64,000 nucleotides of DNA from contig JAGFMI010000013.1 of assembly GCA_021030905.1 (NCBI GenBank), positions 1 through 64,000 on the forward strand, given 5' to 3'. A program made the translations under genes and the position numbers. Shown in pieces: positions 1-11,257 of the stretch (position 1 is its first letter; each line of letters begins with the position of its first letter). The stretch comes from Pyrenula massariospora. Lineage: Eukaryota; Ascomycota; Eurotiomycetes; Pyrenulales; Pyrenulaceae. The notes under the pieces are model-generated. The model was given only the letters and a program-made list of their open reading frames with translations, was not told where the DNA came from and did not search any database.

Positions 1-43
1 CTCCCCCCCCCCCCCCCAACCCCCCCCCCCCCCCCCCCCCCCC
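1..43. repeat. Poly-C low-complexity tract
   Basis: The first 43 bases are almost uninterrupted C. Such a run at a contig edge can be a real homopolymer or a sequencing or assembly artefact; nothing is encoded here. Confidence 0.8.
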
Positions 44-1027
44 TTCTTTGTCGATACAATAAGATCCTCCTAACCCGTCCCCCAGGCTCACCTCCACCTC
101 CAACCCCAACCCCAACCACCACCCCTCTCAAACACCGCCCGAACGACCTCCATTGCCGATTCCGCCAACAGCATCCTCAAGCTGCCACCTGCTCACCCGT
201 CAAGCCACAACATTCCCTCCGAGCGAACCAACCAAAAAAGCAGGGGGTTCCGACTCTGGAGGATATCAGAGAGCCCGCCCAAGATATTTCCTGTACGAAT
301 AGAACGGGCGAGATCTGACGCGCTGGGAGAACAAGCACATGGTCGTATATTGGCGGGCCAGGCTAGGAGAAGGTTGCTCGTGTCTGTTCGAGGGGAATTT
401 GATGGTTGGCGTGTAATTGGAAGAGCTGGCTGGGGTTGATTTGAGGAGGGGTCTGGGGTGAAGAGATGCATGCTACATATATAGAGAGAGAGAGTACCTT
501 GGAGACCCTCGGGATATTGCTGTTCACGGGTAGAACATTACCGTTGGCGTCAACGGATACTCTCCTGGAGGGGGACTAACCCCTTTCTCCACGGTCATCG
601 GTTGATATACGCTACCTTGCTATAGGAAACGGGTACTATCCCCGAGGAAAAGAATTAAGAACGCGTTTTCGGAAGACAAGATTTAATATGAGTGCGATTT
701 TCATCCCTAGGTCTTGACAGGGACTGTGACGGGGGCGAATTTCGAGGGCATGGTTGGACGTGACTTGCGTTGAGTTTCCACGTCTTAGTCCTGTTAGCGG
801 CATGTGCGCTGCGTGAGTGGAAGGTAGGAGTATTCTTGACAGAATATAGTTGAAATGGGGCTCCTGACTCAGGGCACAGAGAGTCGGTATCCCCTTACCT
901 ATCCCCCTTGGCTATTTATCAACCCCACTGATCCACTCATCACTCACACATGACCCAATCCCATTCCGCCGCGCGCCTATCCTTGCTTCATTTTCAGTCC
1001 CTCCCCCATCCCCGCTACCTACTGCTA
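44..1027. other. Intergenic, no gene seen
   Basis: No open frame here has coding character. A short GA run lies at about 482-494. The right part is presumably the 3' flank of the minus-strand secreted-protein gene that follows. Confidence 0.5.
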
Positions 1028-2107
1028 CTACTCTTCCACCACCTCCCCACACCCCGCCTGCAAAACCACCGCCTGCTCCATATCCGGCATCCCCCCATCC
1101 CCATACTCAAGCACCCCACACTCCCCCCTCCCGGATTCCTCTAAAAACACATAACACCCCCCCGTCTCCGGGTGGCTCGCCGACGCCACACACCCCTCCG
1201 TCTCCTCGCACAGCTGGCAGCACGCGCTCGGATCCCCGATCTGCGCCAGGTCAAAGCCCCAGCCCGCCTGGCCGATGCCGGGCCCGTAGGTGTAGGTCTT
1301 GATGGAGAAGCCCGACCTCGCGGTGGAGACGAGGTTGGTGGGGGCGCAGGCGGCGGATTGAGTGACAGTTGTGGTTTCCGGGCAGGAGGCGGCGGAGAGG
1401 GTGGTGCTGGAGGCGGCGGCCGTGTAGCCGGTTTGGTGGATGGTGGAGGTGATGGTGGTGTCGGGGTTGTAGTAGGAGGTGATGCCGTTGCCCCAGGTGA
1501 TGGTGGTCGTGGAGATGTAGGACGAGGTGGTGACGGTGGTCAAGGCGGTGATGGTGGTGGAGGATTCGGTCACGGTGGAGGTTTCGGGCCAGTCGAAGAT
1601 GGTGGTGCAATCGACCTCGGCGGGGAAGACGTTAGACGCGGCAGAGGTACCGCGGTACAGGCCTGTATAAACCGTTGAGGTGGAAAGAGGGGCTGTAGGG
1701 CAGAGAGTGGAGGTGAAGACCGCGGTGCCGACGGTAGACCAGGTCAGATCGAAAGAGTCGACGGTGTTGGTCCATGTGACAGTCGGGCGTCCAGGTGTGA
1801 AAATGGTGGAAGTGGAGGTGGCGGAGGGGACAGTGATCGTGATGGTCTGGGTGGTTGTAGGGGTTATGGTGCTGGTTACGGTGGACGAAGGAATTGTGAA
1901 GAAAGTTGACGTTGGGATGGAAGAAAGGGGGCCGGTCATGGAGGCGTAAGAGGTAGTGCAAAGTGTAGTCCAGCCATTGCGGCGTTGGAGCGCCGGGTCT
2001 TGAGGAGAGGGAAGAGCGTGGGAGAAGACTGCAAAAAGCAGAAAGACGAGAGCCGAGAGCATAACGGTGAAAGAAAGGATGGAAGGAGATTTGCCAAACA
2101 CAAGCAT
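1028..2107 (-). CDS. Ser/Thr-rich secreted or cell-wall protein with Cys-rich PAN-like C-terminus
   Basis: A single exon of about 359 residues from the ATG at 2107. A second in-frame ATG at 2062 gives 344 residues and places the hydrophobic signal core (LSALVFLLFAVFSHA) right at the N-terminus, so either start is possible. A long Ser/Thr tract follows, with many TVTST/TSTI-type runs typical of O-glycosylated fungal wall stalks. The last roughly 90 residues form a compact Cys-rich module (SACCQLCEETEGC, GGCYVF, GECGVL, AGCG) with the look of a PAN/Apple domain, which binds protein or carbohydrate. No GPI-anchor tail is visible, so it is probably secreted or held in the wall. Function is inferred only from composition. 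The G-rich plus-strand frames over it are shadows. Confidence 0.75.
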   Translation of the reverse strand: MLVFGKSPSILSFTVMLSALVFLLFAVFSHALPSPQDPALQRRNGWTTLCTTSYASMTGPLSSIPTSTFFTIPSSTVTSTITPTTTQTITITVPSATSTSTIFTPGRPTVTWTNTVDSFDLTWSTVGTAVFTSTLCPTAPLSTSTVYTGLYRGTSAASNVFPAEVDCTTIFDWPETSTVTESSTTITALTTVTTSSYISTTTITWGNGITSYYNPDTTITSTIHQTGYTAAASSTTLSAASCPETTTVTQSAACAPTNLVSTARSGFSIKTYTYGPGIGQAGWGFDLAQIGDPSACCQLCEETEGCVASASHPETGGCYVFLEESGRGECGVLEYGDGGMPDMEQAVVLQAGCGEVVEE

Positions 2108-3770
2108 TTGCTGACTTATTTCAAGTGAAGAGCTCACCTTATTCACCTACTAGAAAGAATCAGTATTGCGGTTGCCTCCATATATGAATTGTTTGCCTGT
2201 TTATCATAGCGTCTTACCCGTAGAGAGAAAAGGGTCACCGCAGATTACCGACAGGCAGAAAAGGATCTTGCCGTTGAGAAAGGAAGTTGACTTTCCGTAA
2301 TGAGAAGAGCGGTTGCTAGTTAAAGGCAACCCCAGCCTAGCATACCGTTCAGGGGCCCACTAAGGCAAATCAGCGCTGTTTTAGCGCCATCAAGACTCTG
2401 CCCTAGACCCCGCAAAGTCTTGAAAGCCCGAAATTAGCACGCTTGTATGCGGCTCAGGGCCAGGGAATAAAAATGTGCAGCAAATCAAGAGCCAGCTTGC
2501 AGCATCAAAAGATTCTTTGTCATGAGACATTCCAGGGACCTTGTGGTTCGCTTAGCTCCGCAAGTAAATTGTCTGCGCGGAAGAGTCAAGACTATTGCTT
2601 CCTCACAATCAATAACCTTACCAGGTAGGATTTGAACCTTGGTAGATTCGACGGTAGGATACGAGAATTCGGTAGAGAGCCCTGTATACGTGTCTGACTT
2701 GTGTAACGGGAATCTTAGTTGGCTGCAGCCTGACGGCAGCCTTGCCTTCGACGTTGACGATGTGAACACTAAGTCTTCTACCTTTGCGTGGACGCGAGGT
2801 ATGCCGAAGTATGAAAGCTATCGATTCGGATATCAATAGCTCTGACTGCACTCAAGATATCAAATGCCCAAGTATTCTACGCTCGAGGTAGTAGGTCCGT
2901 GGTCGTTGAAGTGAGGAATATTATGTCAACACTCGACTGTTGGCAAATAGTTACGCGATTGAGCGGCGTCTCCACCAGCGACCTATTCAAACCAACCATG
3001 AGCTGCAGTAGTGACAAAAGGATCTGGTTTGGCGGACGCTAGAATATGAACGTTTGTTCATCTCCAACGAAGAGGGAGAAGTTAGTAGCAAAGAGGAGCC
3101 GCGGGAATAAATGGGACTTGCATGGGCCAGTACGAGTTTGAGGCACAGAACCAGATTTCGAGGTCTTAGGGGTTGGTTATGGTGCTATTGAGGACAGAAA
3201 AAGGTTTTCTTGTTCGGAAGTGATTAAAGGAGAGCAAGCTCTCCAGTCGCTTAACCTATCTTTCTCCGCGAGAGGGGAACTGTTCTTGAGCGCGTCGAAG
3301 GGATTTTGAAGCTTTCAGCATGAACAGCGCACACTGTCTTGCTGTCAAGTCCCGATGTCTCTGGCCAGAAGGGAAAGACTCAGACACCTCACTATCGGAT
3401 CAAGAGAAAGCACGATTTCGGTAAAATCTCAACTTGGTACCATTACGTCGACTTTCGATACCCTTCATGGGCCACTCGCCCAAGGGATCTTCAACTTTTC
3501 GATGAGACCATCCATCCACAGCCGGGTGACGACCATGAGGCCAGCAGAGGCGCGGTGATAGCGGCGCTTTGGCGTCTCGTGGCTGCAGAACTACAGAAGG
3601 AGACGAAAACTCTCATCTCAGCCCCATGCTTGCTTCTTTCGTGTAACAGGTAGCTGTCCTCAAGCCGCTCAGGGAAGTGTATATGAGGTTGGCGTCTACC
3701 CTGCGTTGCGGCTCTGAGCTTCATCCGACGGAAGGTCTGCGCGATGTAGCATCAAGCCTGCGGATAAACG
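2108..3770. other. Intergenic, no gene seen
   Basis: Only short, poorly coding frames occur. A box-B-like GGTTCAAATCC sits on the minus strand near 2628-2638 but no cloverleaf can be folded around it. The right end is the promoter of the ankyrin gene. Confidence 0.45.
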
Positions 3771-6700
3771 ATGGCAAGTCCTACAAGAACTCCAAATGGT
3801 TCCTCGAACGCTACTTCGATTGAATTGGACCAGCTTAGCACAAATAGTTCATCAGATACCAGCAGCGAGCCCGACGACGGCGACCAAGGCACTTCGCCGG
3901 GCACTCTTCCTGGTAAGGAAATCTCGACGCCTCGCCATGCAGCAAGGCAGACACTCCTCGCACAAAGCTAAGAGGTTGACGAATGGGCATATCAGGGATA
4001 CTTTCACCCACTCCTGTGCTGAATGCCCCGCCACCGACAGTGGCCCCGCTGCGGGGAACCGCAACGACTCTCTCAGGATCAGCCTCGACGAGAACGACCA
4101 GGTCCAGATCCTTTTCACTCTTGTCAGGAGACTCCTGGAAAGAATACAGTGCGCGCTATGAGCAGCTTAAGAAGGTCGTGCCAATCGCCAAGGTCCTGGC
4201 TATTTCACACATTCTTGCCTTCGCGGTCTCTATAATAGGAGTTGCAACTGGTTTCATCCAGATCCGACATCCAAGTTCATCAACATCTCAAAATTCGCCA
4301 TTAGGCCCAGAAGAGTGTCAAGAGATGCAGAAGATTCTTCAAGAGTATCATGATAAGGCCGCTAACCAGAGCTCGGGACCTGAGTATGGTAATGATGTAG
4401 GATCTACGTCTTCTGCAGCAGAACGACGGGCTCTTTCGAAAGAGAGGGACTAGTTGCAAAGAGATTATGGAACTTTCGTGACTCTCCTTGAAAGTCTTGT
4501 CAATGATGCGGAGTTGTGTAGTGTGGAATTGGTAGGGTTTGAAATACTTCCAAAGTCAAAAGACAAACTAAGATTAACATACTATAGCCGAAGTCTGTTG
4601 CAAACCTCACGAGCTGTCAGAGAATGGTGGAATCTGTCCAGCAGGGTGCTTCCGTTATAACGCAAGGATCAAGTTCACTCGATTCTCATGGCGATTTCCC
4701 CATTAGCCCTGATTGGTCTCACACCTCACGCCAGCCGTCATCCAACCAGAGTATCATGCAACTTGTGACTCCTCCAAGCTTTACCACAGCATGGATAAGT
4801 CCGGTTTTCCTTTGCTTTGCCCTTGCAAGCCCCTTTATTACCCTTCTAGTCCTAGCTTACTACGTCTCCCGAGGAGGCAAATCACAAACATTCTTTCTGT
4901 GGCGACTCCTGCGGGGGAATAAAGATGGCGAACTGATGGCGGAGGATATCGGAGAGAAGTCAGTGCCAGAGGAGAATGTGAGCAGCATCAATGATAACCT
5001 TCATGCTGTCAAACCCTCAAAGCTTGTGCCTTCAGGCTTCAGACTACAAAAAGAAGGCAGCAAGCAATTGCGGGGAGGTAACATATGGAAAAGCGCCTAC
5101 GCTGGAGATGCTCAAAGCTTGATCTGGTTTATCGACATACAAGAAGATGATATCAACGCTGTCCATCCGAGGTTTGGCACACCTTTGCAAGCCGCAGCTC
5201 AGAGCGGCGATCCCAATGTCGTGAGGATGTTGCTAGATCATAGCGCAGACCCGAACATTTTAGGCGGCCGGCTTAGAAATCCACTTCAGGCCGCTGCTTA
5301 TTCCCAGAATCTCCCGGCTGTACGGTTGCTCCTGAAAAGCATGGCCGATCCCAATATTACCGGCGGCATGTGTGGCAGCGCCCTTCATGCTGCCGCTGAA
5401 AAAGGAAACGCCGGGATAGTGAAGTGTCTGCTCGATGCTGGTGCAGATGTGCATTATCAAGCTGGAGCTTATCACACCCCACTACAAGCTGCAGCGTTCC
5501 ATGGCGATTTATCTACTGTTAGCATTTTGCTCGAGCGAGGGGCTGAAGTGGACGCTGAAGGTGGTTTGTACGGATCCGCACTACAAGCGGCTGCCCTGAA
5601 AGGCAAGACTGACATTGTAAATCGCCTACTGGAACGAAAGGCCAAGATCGACTGCAAAGCAGGCACTTTTGGTACAGCCATCCAAATCGCATGCCAAAAT
5701 GGGTTCCCGAAGCTGGCGAAGCTTCTGATCCAGAATGGTGCTAATGTGGACGTACGCGACAGACAAGAGAGAACTCTCCTCCACGACGCTGCTGCTCAAG
5801 GTCACGTTTCGCTTTCTGAAATACTTCTAGATCATGGGGTTGATCCGGACATACAGGATGAGAACTTGTGCACTGCTCTCCACAATGCCTCGTTGAACGG
5901 ACACACATCTGTCGTTGCGCTCTTGCTCAAGCGCGGTGCTAACCCAAGCATCCCGGATAAATTTGATGCCCAACCTCTCTTCCGAGCCGCAGGTATTGGC
6001 CATACCGACATAGTTCGCCTCCTCGTCGATGCCGGCGTCAATGTCAACGCCGTCGACAAATACGGCAACTCCGCCCTCCATGGCCCGTCAGAGACCAACA
6101 ACGTCGATCTCCATCGCATTCTCCTCGACAGCGGCGCCGACATCAATCTCCGCAGCGATGCCGGCCCCACGCCACTCCTCCGCGCCGTCGACGTTGGCAA
6201 CATGGCCAACGTCAAACTCCTGCTCGAATACGGCGCAGACGCCAACGTCGTCGACAACGACCAAAACACCGCCCTCTGCAAAGCCATCCAGCGCGACTTT
6301 GACGACATCGCCCTCACCCTCCTCGCCCAGCCACACGTCGACGTCAACCTCCGCTGCGCCAAGGCCCTCCAGGAAGCCGTGTCCCGCGCCAAAACCGACA
6401 TCCTCCGCGCCATGCTCGCGCTCCCCTCCGTCAACGTCAACGCGCAGGGCGGCCAGTTCGGCAGCCCCGTCGGCGCCGCGGCCGCCAACGGCTCTCCCGA
6501 CATTCTCACGCTCCTGCTCGACGCGGGCGCCGACGTCAACATCCAGGGCGGCGAGTTCGGCTCGGCGCTGCAGGCCGCCGCGTTCCACGGACACACGGAA
6601 ACCCTACACATCCTGCTGGACCATGGGGCGTTGGTGAACACGCCGGGCGGGCGGTACGGGTGCGTGTGGCGCGCGGCACGGAAGAATAAGGATCTGCCGG

Positions 6701-6855
6701 CGGAGAAGAGGGGGGAGGTGTTGAGGCTGCTGGAGGGGACGGGCGTGATGGACTTGCCCTACGCCGGGCACCATGAGCATGAGAGGTGGGTGCTGACGCC
6801 GGGGGGCTGGATGTGGTTGCCGACGCCGGGGCATGATCAGACCTACCAGAACTGA
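3771..6855 (+). CDS. Ankyrin-repeat protein with two predicted transmembrane helices
   Basis: Model: exons 3771-3912, 3996-4396, 4454-4531 and 4588-6855, giving 962 residues. Introns of 83, 57 and 56 nt have GT..AG ends and keep one frame; the second removes an in-frame TAG at 4451. The first 112 residues are Ser/Pro-rich and disordered. A hydrophobic helix lies at about 113-136 (SHILAFAVSIIGVATGF) and another at about 275-301 (VFLCFALASPFITLLVLAYY). Roughly 15 ankyrin repeats fill 400-925, many of the form GSALQAAAxxG...LLxxGAxV. The likely topology puts the N-terminus and ankyrin array on the cytosolic side with a loop of about 140 residues across the membrane. Ankyrin repeats bind proteins; no enzymatic domain is visible. 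The 3' part (about 5990-6660) is markedly richer in C/G-ending codons than the 5' part. The partner and membrane are unknown. Confidence 0.8.
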
Positions 6856-7847
6856 TGGGAGTTCGACGATGGAAAACGTCCTAGGGTCGCTGTATCGTAT
6901 AGTTATGTGCGTGACACTTGCGTGAGGATGTGGTGTGTCTGCGATGATTGATGAGCCTATGGTTCAAAATTACGGTCTAAAATTCTGGGTAATGTAACGA
7001 GGATAGAGGGCACTCGGCGGCGTTGTTACAAATATCTCAAATATTTTTGTCTAACGAAATCAAACGGCGTCCTGTAAAGAAGGTGCGAGGTAAGTCAGAC
7101 TCCAGCACAACGCCGTGCTTGGCATTTGGGCGGAGGGGACAGACTGAGATGGTGCAAAGATAAACATTTCCATTTTGCCGTGAAGAAGAGTCTTTCACAT
7201 TGGAATCATTCTGTGTTATTGTACCCGGTAACAGATTTAGACATGTTAGTCTAGTTGATAAAGTCAAAGACTTTGAACGATGGTCACAAAGTAAGGAGAC
7301 CCTGAGGCCGATAGGAGAAGATATAATTGATCTGTACTTGTTGCAGGAATGAGCTAATGCGGGGCACGAAGGCGTTTCCATCATAATGAGATCAAAGCAC
7401 GGTGGTTGTTGGCGTTACAATTAAGACAGTGTCATAAAGAAGACAACGGTGTGGGTAAGTAGAAGGAAAATAGGAGAGCAAAAATACACAACAACAAAGC
7501 TTAAGACAGCATTCTTAAGTGAGAGGAATCGTGAACGGGATGCATAGTTTTGGACTTTTTAGCGATTAAGAATTAGACGGAAAGATTCCATGACATGCTA
7601 AGTACGTTGGCAGCAACTGTAGATGAACTTTCCCTACCATAGGAAGCCTACCAATCCAACCGGCCTGTATAGAAAAGTAAAATGGTTCAAGCAGATTGTT
7701 CATCTTGATACCCCAAGGAACGAGTCGGAGGAATAAAGCAAGGACATTGACCTGCGGTTGCTTATAAAAAGAAGAGTCGATAGACCGGATGCAGAGATAG
7801 CCGTGAAACATCTGGTAGAACGGAAATACGTTCCTCTCTTTTACCCA
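6856..7847. other. Intergenic between convergent genes
   Basis: AT-rich 3' flank shared by the convergent ankyrin and coiled-coil genes. No coding frame or structured element was recognised. Confidence 0.5.
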
Positions 7848-9350
7848 TCAAGCACCAAATACCCACCACCGCGGCAGCCATTGGATTTGCCATATCCGGT
7901 CGTCGGTATCATCGTACGCTTGTTTGACTGTGCGCACTAATCTGTCCAGAAAAATCTTTATAGCGTCGTCATCGAATAGGACCCTCGGATCTTCAATCGT
8001 TTCGTGAAGGGCAAGTCGCTTCTTTTCAACTGCCAAGAGCGACTCACGCCAACGCGAGACTTTATCTTGAAGCGTGTGCGCCCTCAGGTCAGGCAGTTTG
8101 ATTTCTCCCAACAAGGCCGCTACGCGACTGGAGTTGTCACATTTCTTAAAGGCTGAGGACATACTCGGCATGGGCCCGAAATTTTCATTTGGACGCTTCA
8201 CGCGCATAAAGTTCCAATCGGCTAGCTTCCTTTCGTGAATCGTGCGCATGGTCTGATAATTGGATATTCTTCTCGTAAGAAGATGACCGGCTTTTGTAAA
8301 GTCTTCGCTAACCTTGAGGACGTCACGGTCAACAGTTTCAAGGTCCACGGCGACTGTGGCTATCATCTTCTTTTCAACCCGAGCTAGATGCTCTCGGAGA
8401 TGATGCACAATCTTTTCACTTCGTGCCTTGAGACGTTCATAACCAAGCTTAGTATTTTTGTCTCCGATATCAGCCTCATCTTTGATTTTACTAATCTGGC
8501 GCTGAAGCTGGGTCAGAGATGAATGTAGCGAGTTTTTGGCTGTGAAAGCATGTTTCCCGGAGTAATCAGCGGTTTCATGTAGTTTGTATGCAAGGCTGGA
8601 CAAGGTTTGAAAATTTGATGCCAGCACATGGAAACACCTATCACCCTCGGCGTACTCATAAATTTCTTCTGCTTTTCCTGCGATCTTTTTGAATGTCGAG
8701 ACGGTTGGGTCAGTGGAAATGTCATGAGCTAGTGACTCTCGGAGGTCTCCTTGAAATTGAACGTAGCCTACTGCAATCTCTTTGTCTGATGGGAAGAAAC
8801 GGCTGGGACCAGGCGATTCATCAGGTACTGTAAAAAGACCAGACAAGTACTTTAACACAGTTGTGCCCTCAGCAGGAGAATCAATCACAGGTTCATATAG
8901 GAGGAAACCCAGACTGAGAAATATAAACGTGCAGAATAGCACCGACAATGCATGTGCTCGGATTAGGCCGGGGATGGAGGCAAAGAAATCCACAACTAAG
9001 GTACAGGCGTCTTCCATGCTCGACAAGGATTCTGTCCCAACCTTATCGTAGAGTTTGCGGATTTCATCTTCAAGAGAGGACCGACGACGGTTAGCTAGGC
9101 TGCGGGACCGAGATGTCGATTTCGATCTTTGCTTCTTGTGTTTCTCAAAATTAGACATCATTTCATGTCGACCTCGACGGGATCTCGATCGATGCCTTGG
9201 AGATATATCGGGATTAGAGAACGATGTTCTTGGACTTCGAAATTCTCTCGACGACCCCGAAGGCGGTCCGGGACTCGACTGCTCGTTCCATTTCCATAAG
9301 TCCACTGGGGCCTTTACATCAGAATCCTTTTCAATTGACCTGGTCCGCAT
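7848..9350 (-). CDS. Coiled-coil protein with one transmembrane helix, unknown function
   Basis: A single-exon frame of 500 residues from an ATG at 9350. Residues 1-105 are basic and Ser/Arg-rich (SRSRRGRHEMM, RSKSTSRSRSLANRRR). One hydrophobic span follows at about 132-153 (ALSVLFCTFIFLSLGFLLY). The rest is a long helical, charged region with coiled-coil character (roughly 230-400), ending in WQIQWLPRWWVFGA. The architecture of a basic N-terminus, single membrane span and coiled coil suits an organelle or nuclear-envelope tethering protein, but that is inference from layout only. No catalytic motif or recognised domain was seen. It is convergent with the ankyrin gene and upstream of the IPMK gene on the same strand. 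Confidence 0.7.
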   Translation of the reverse strand: MRTRSIEKDSDVKAPVDLWKWNEQSSPGPPSGSSREFRSPRTSFSNPDISPRHRSRSRRGRHEMMSNFEKHKKQRSKSTSRSRSLANRRRSSLEDEIRKLYDKVGTESLSSMEDACTLVVDFFASIPGLIRAHALSVLFCTFIFLSLGFLLYEPVIDSPAEGTTVLKYLSGLFTVPDESPGPSRFFPSDKEIAVGYVQFQGDLRESLAHDISTDPTVSTFKKIAGKAEEIYEYAEGDRCFHVLASNFQTLSSLAYKLHETADYSGKHAFTAKNSLHSSLTQLQRQISKIKDEADIGDKNTKLGYERLKARSEKIVHHLREHLARVEKKMIATVAVDLETVDRDVLKVSEDFTKAGHLLTRRISNYQTMRTIHERKLADWNFMRVKRPNENFGPMPSMSSAFKKCDNSSRVAALLGEIKLPDLRAHTLQDKVSRWRESLLAVEKKRLALHETIEDPRVLFDDDAIKIFLDRLVRTVKQAYDDTDDRIWQIQWLPRWWVFGA

Positions 9351-9965
9351 GATAGGTCGCAGGGCTACCCAGCGATTGGAGAACGCCGTTCGCAGAGGAA
9401 AATCGATTGATAGTTGGTAGGTAGTGGCTTGACTTCAGTTGTTCTGATATAAGCATCTGCAGCGTTTGCAAGTATTTTATGATCGTTCCAACAGACTTGA
9501 GAATACTGATAAGGAAGCTTGACGAGCCTCCAACTCGCATGCGGAGAAGACAAAGAAGATTTGTTGATGATATCCCAAACCAGCGTTCACGTTGACGGAG
9601 AGCTTTGTCTAGGGTGGATGCGGAAACGGCTTTGTCCTCAGAAGTATAAACGCGACGGAGAGGCAGGCGGCTCGAGATATGTGATCAAACCAGCGTAGCT
9701 TCAAGATGATCAATGCTCTATTGAGATGACTGGAAAATTAGACTCTTGAAGAACCATCGCAAGTCTTCTCAACAAGTTCGTTCGGTCACAAAATTCAAGG
9801 GCCACAAGATCGCCAGGGATGTGTAGCCGCTCTGCGAAAAAAAAGGGTCATCGCTTTTTTGTTTAGCAATATCCTGACTCGCTGCTCTACTTACTATTTC
9901 GCTTTCAAAATCTCTTGATAAATGGCGCTGTCTTTCGCGCTAGTCATTGGGAGCGGACCAGGCGT
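9351..9965. other. Intergenic, no gene seen
   Basis: Promoter side of the coiled-coil gene and 3' side of the IPMK gene. Short frames here have no coding character. Confidence 0.45.
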
Positions 9966-11257
9966 TCAGCCATCCTTCTTTTTTTCCTCCACAAACTCAC
10001 GCATTATCTCAATAAGGCTTCTCACACCGCGTAATGCATTTCCATCTGGCCCTGTGCCCGGCGTCCAGCTTGCATGCGCGAAGTCGATCAATTTCACCTC
10101 ACATGTTTTCGGCCGCTCCTCGTCGTCTTCATCCTCTTCTTCACCTTCACCCTCTACATTCTCCTCCTTTCCGCCGTATTTTGACATCCACTGCTCCTCC
10201 TCTTTCAGCCTCTGTTGAAGGATTTCGCCATCTCCCTCGTAGACAATTAAGACACTGGCTGAGTACATCCGGCTCTCCTGGTTTTTGAGCACATCCTCAA
10301 TCTCCTCCAATTCTGCGAGTATTCTTCTTGCCAGGAGGACCTCATTGCGCTGTGCGCTGGAGAAAAAGTCCACAAATGCCTTCGTCACATCTTTCTCCTT
10401 AAACTCCCGTCCGTAGTACTTGTTGTAGGTTCGATACCCATTCTCTGTCTTCACATTTTCGCTTTTCCCGGATGTACCCTTGATTTCGCTATTGGTACCA
10501 ATCCATACTTTCATCCCTGCAACGCGAAATCCAAGACTCGAACTTGTGCTTTCCTTACTCACATCATCAAGCTTCTTCCTCTTCTCCGTTGGCGCGGCAT
10601 CGTCCCACAAGCGCGCCCCGAGCTTCAAGTCGATGACGTTTGGTTGCACAAATCCATGCGCCACATTCTCCAACGCAATCAAAATTTCACTGTCAATTTT
10701 GTGCCCACCACTTGGCGTCCACGTCTTGCCTTTCTTCTCAGAAGTATTCGTGACAGCAGCAACTTGCTGTAGTACTTCTGGGGTGATGGGCACCGCGTCT
10801 TGTGCTGGGCCGTGAGGGTCTGCCGATTGCGCGACTTTGGCGAGAAGTGCGTGGGCGTCAGGTTGGGCAGGAGTGGCAAGTGTGCCCATGAAGGTAGGCA
10901 TCAGGGCCTGGAACCGAGGATGTTGGGCGGCGGACTCATAGAAGGATATCTCCGCAGGAGTGCACGGTTTGAAGATCAAGGAGCCGCTGGCATTGCTGAG
11001 GACGCCTTCGCTTTGGGGAGGAGTCCATTATGTCAGCTTGGTGAATGGTCTTTAGGTGATGATTGGTCAAAGCCAGAATGTAGGAAAGGGAATTCGGTTT
11101 TGAGGTTGTTGAATAGACAAAGCGTGCTAGGGTGAAGAAATCGAAGCCAAACATACTGTCCAGCAGCAGCGTTATTGTATGCGACTAAGTCGTCCGCCAT
11201 GACGTTTGTCGCTGGCGCTGACTTAGCAGTAGGGTTACTCGCAGGCATGGTGTTCAT
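9966..11257 (-). CDS. ARG82: Inositol polyphosphate multikinase (Arg82/IPK2 type)
   Basis: Model: exons 11257-11157 and 11010-9966 with a 146-nt intron (GTATGT donor), 381 residues; the ATG at 11248 gives 378. The join restores the family N-terminus YNNAAAGHEGVLSNASGSL followed by IFKPCTPAEISFYES. The inositol-phosphate kinase signature PxxxDxKLG is present as PNVIDLKLG, and the C-terminal KLIDFAH and RGVRSLIEIM segments supply the metal-binding and substrate-side elements. The enzyme phosphorylates IP3 and IP4 to IP5 in the nucleus. In yeast the same protein (ArgRIII) also supports arginine-responsive transcription. An acidic insert (about 20 Glu/Asp) before the DFAH motif is the variable loop seen in fungal members. 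The next gene on the same strand, CLP1, is an unrelated nuclear factor. Confidence 0.93.

Noticed and set aside
193-471. 92-codon minus-strand frame near the window start
   Set aside because: No coding character or homology, and no support from neighbours.
1172-1678. 168-codon Gly-rich frame on the plus strand
   Set aside because: It is the complement of the Ser/Thr-rich stalk of the secreted-protein gene and is low complexity only.
2618-2700. tRNA-like box B (GGTTCAAATCC) on the minus strand
   Set aside because: No acceptor, D-arm or anticodon stem can be paired around it, and the T-stem itself is poor.
5832-6641. 269-codon open frame antisense to the ankyrin gene
   Set aside because: It mirrors the GC-rich 3' ankyrin codons, has no domain, and the sense strand clearly encodes ankyrin repeats.
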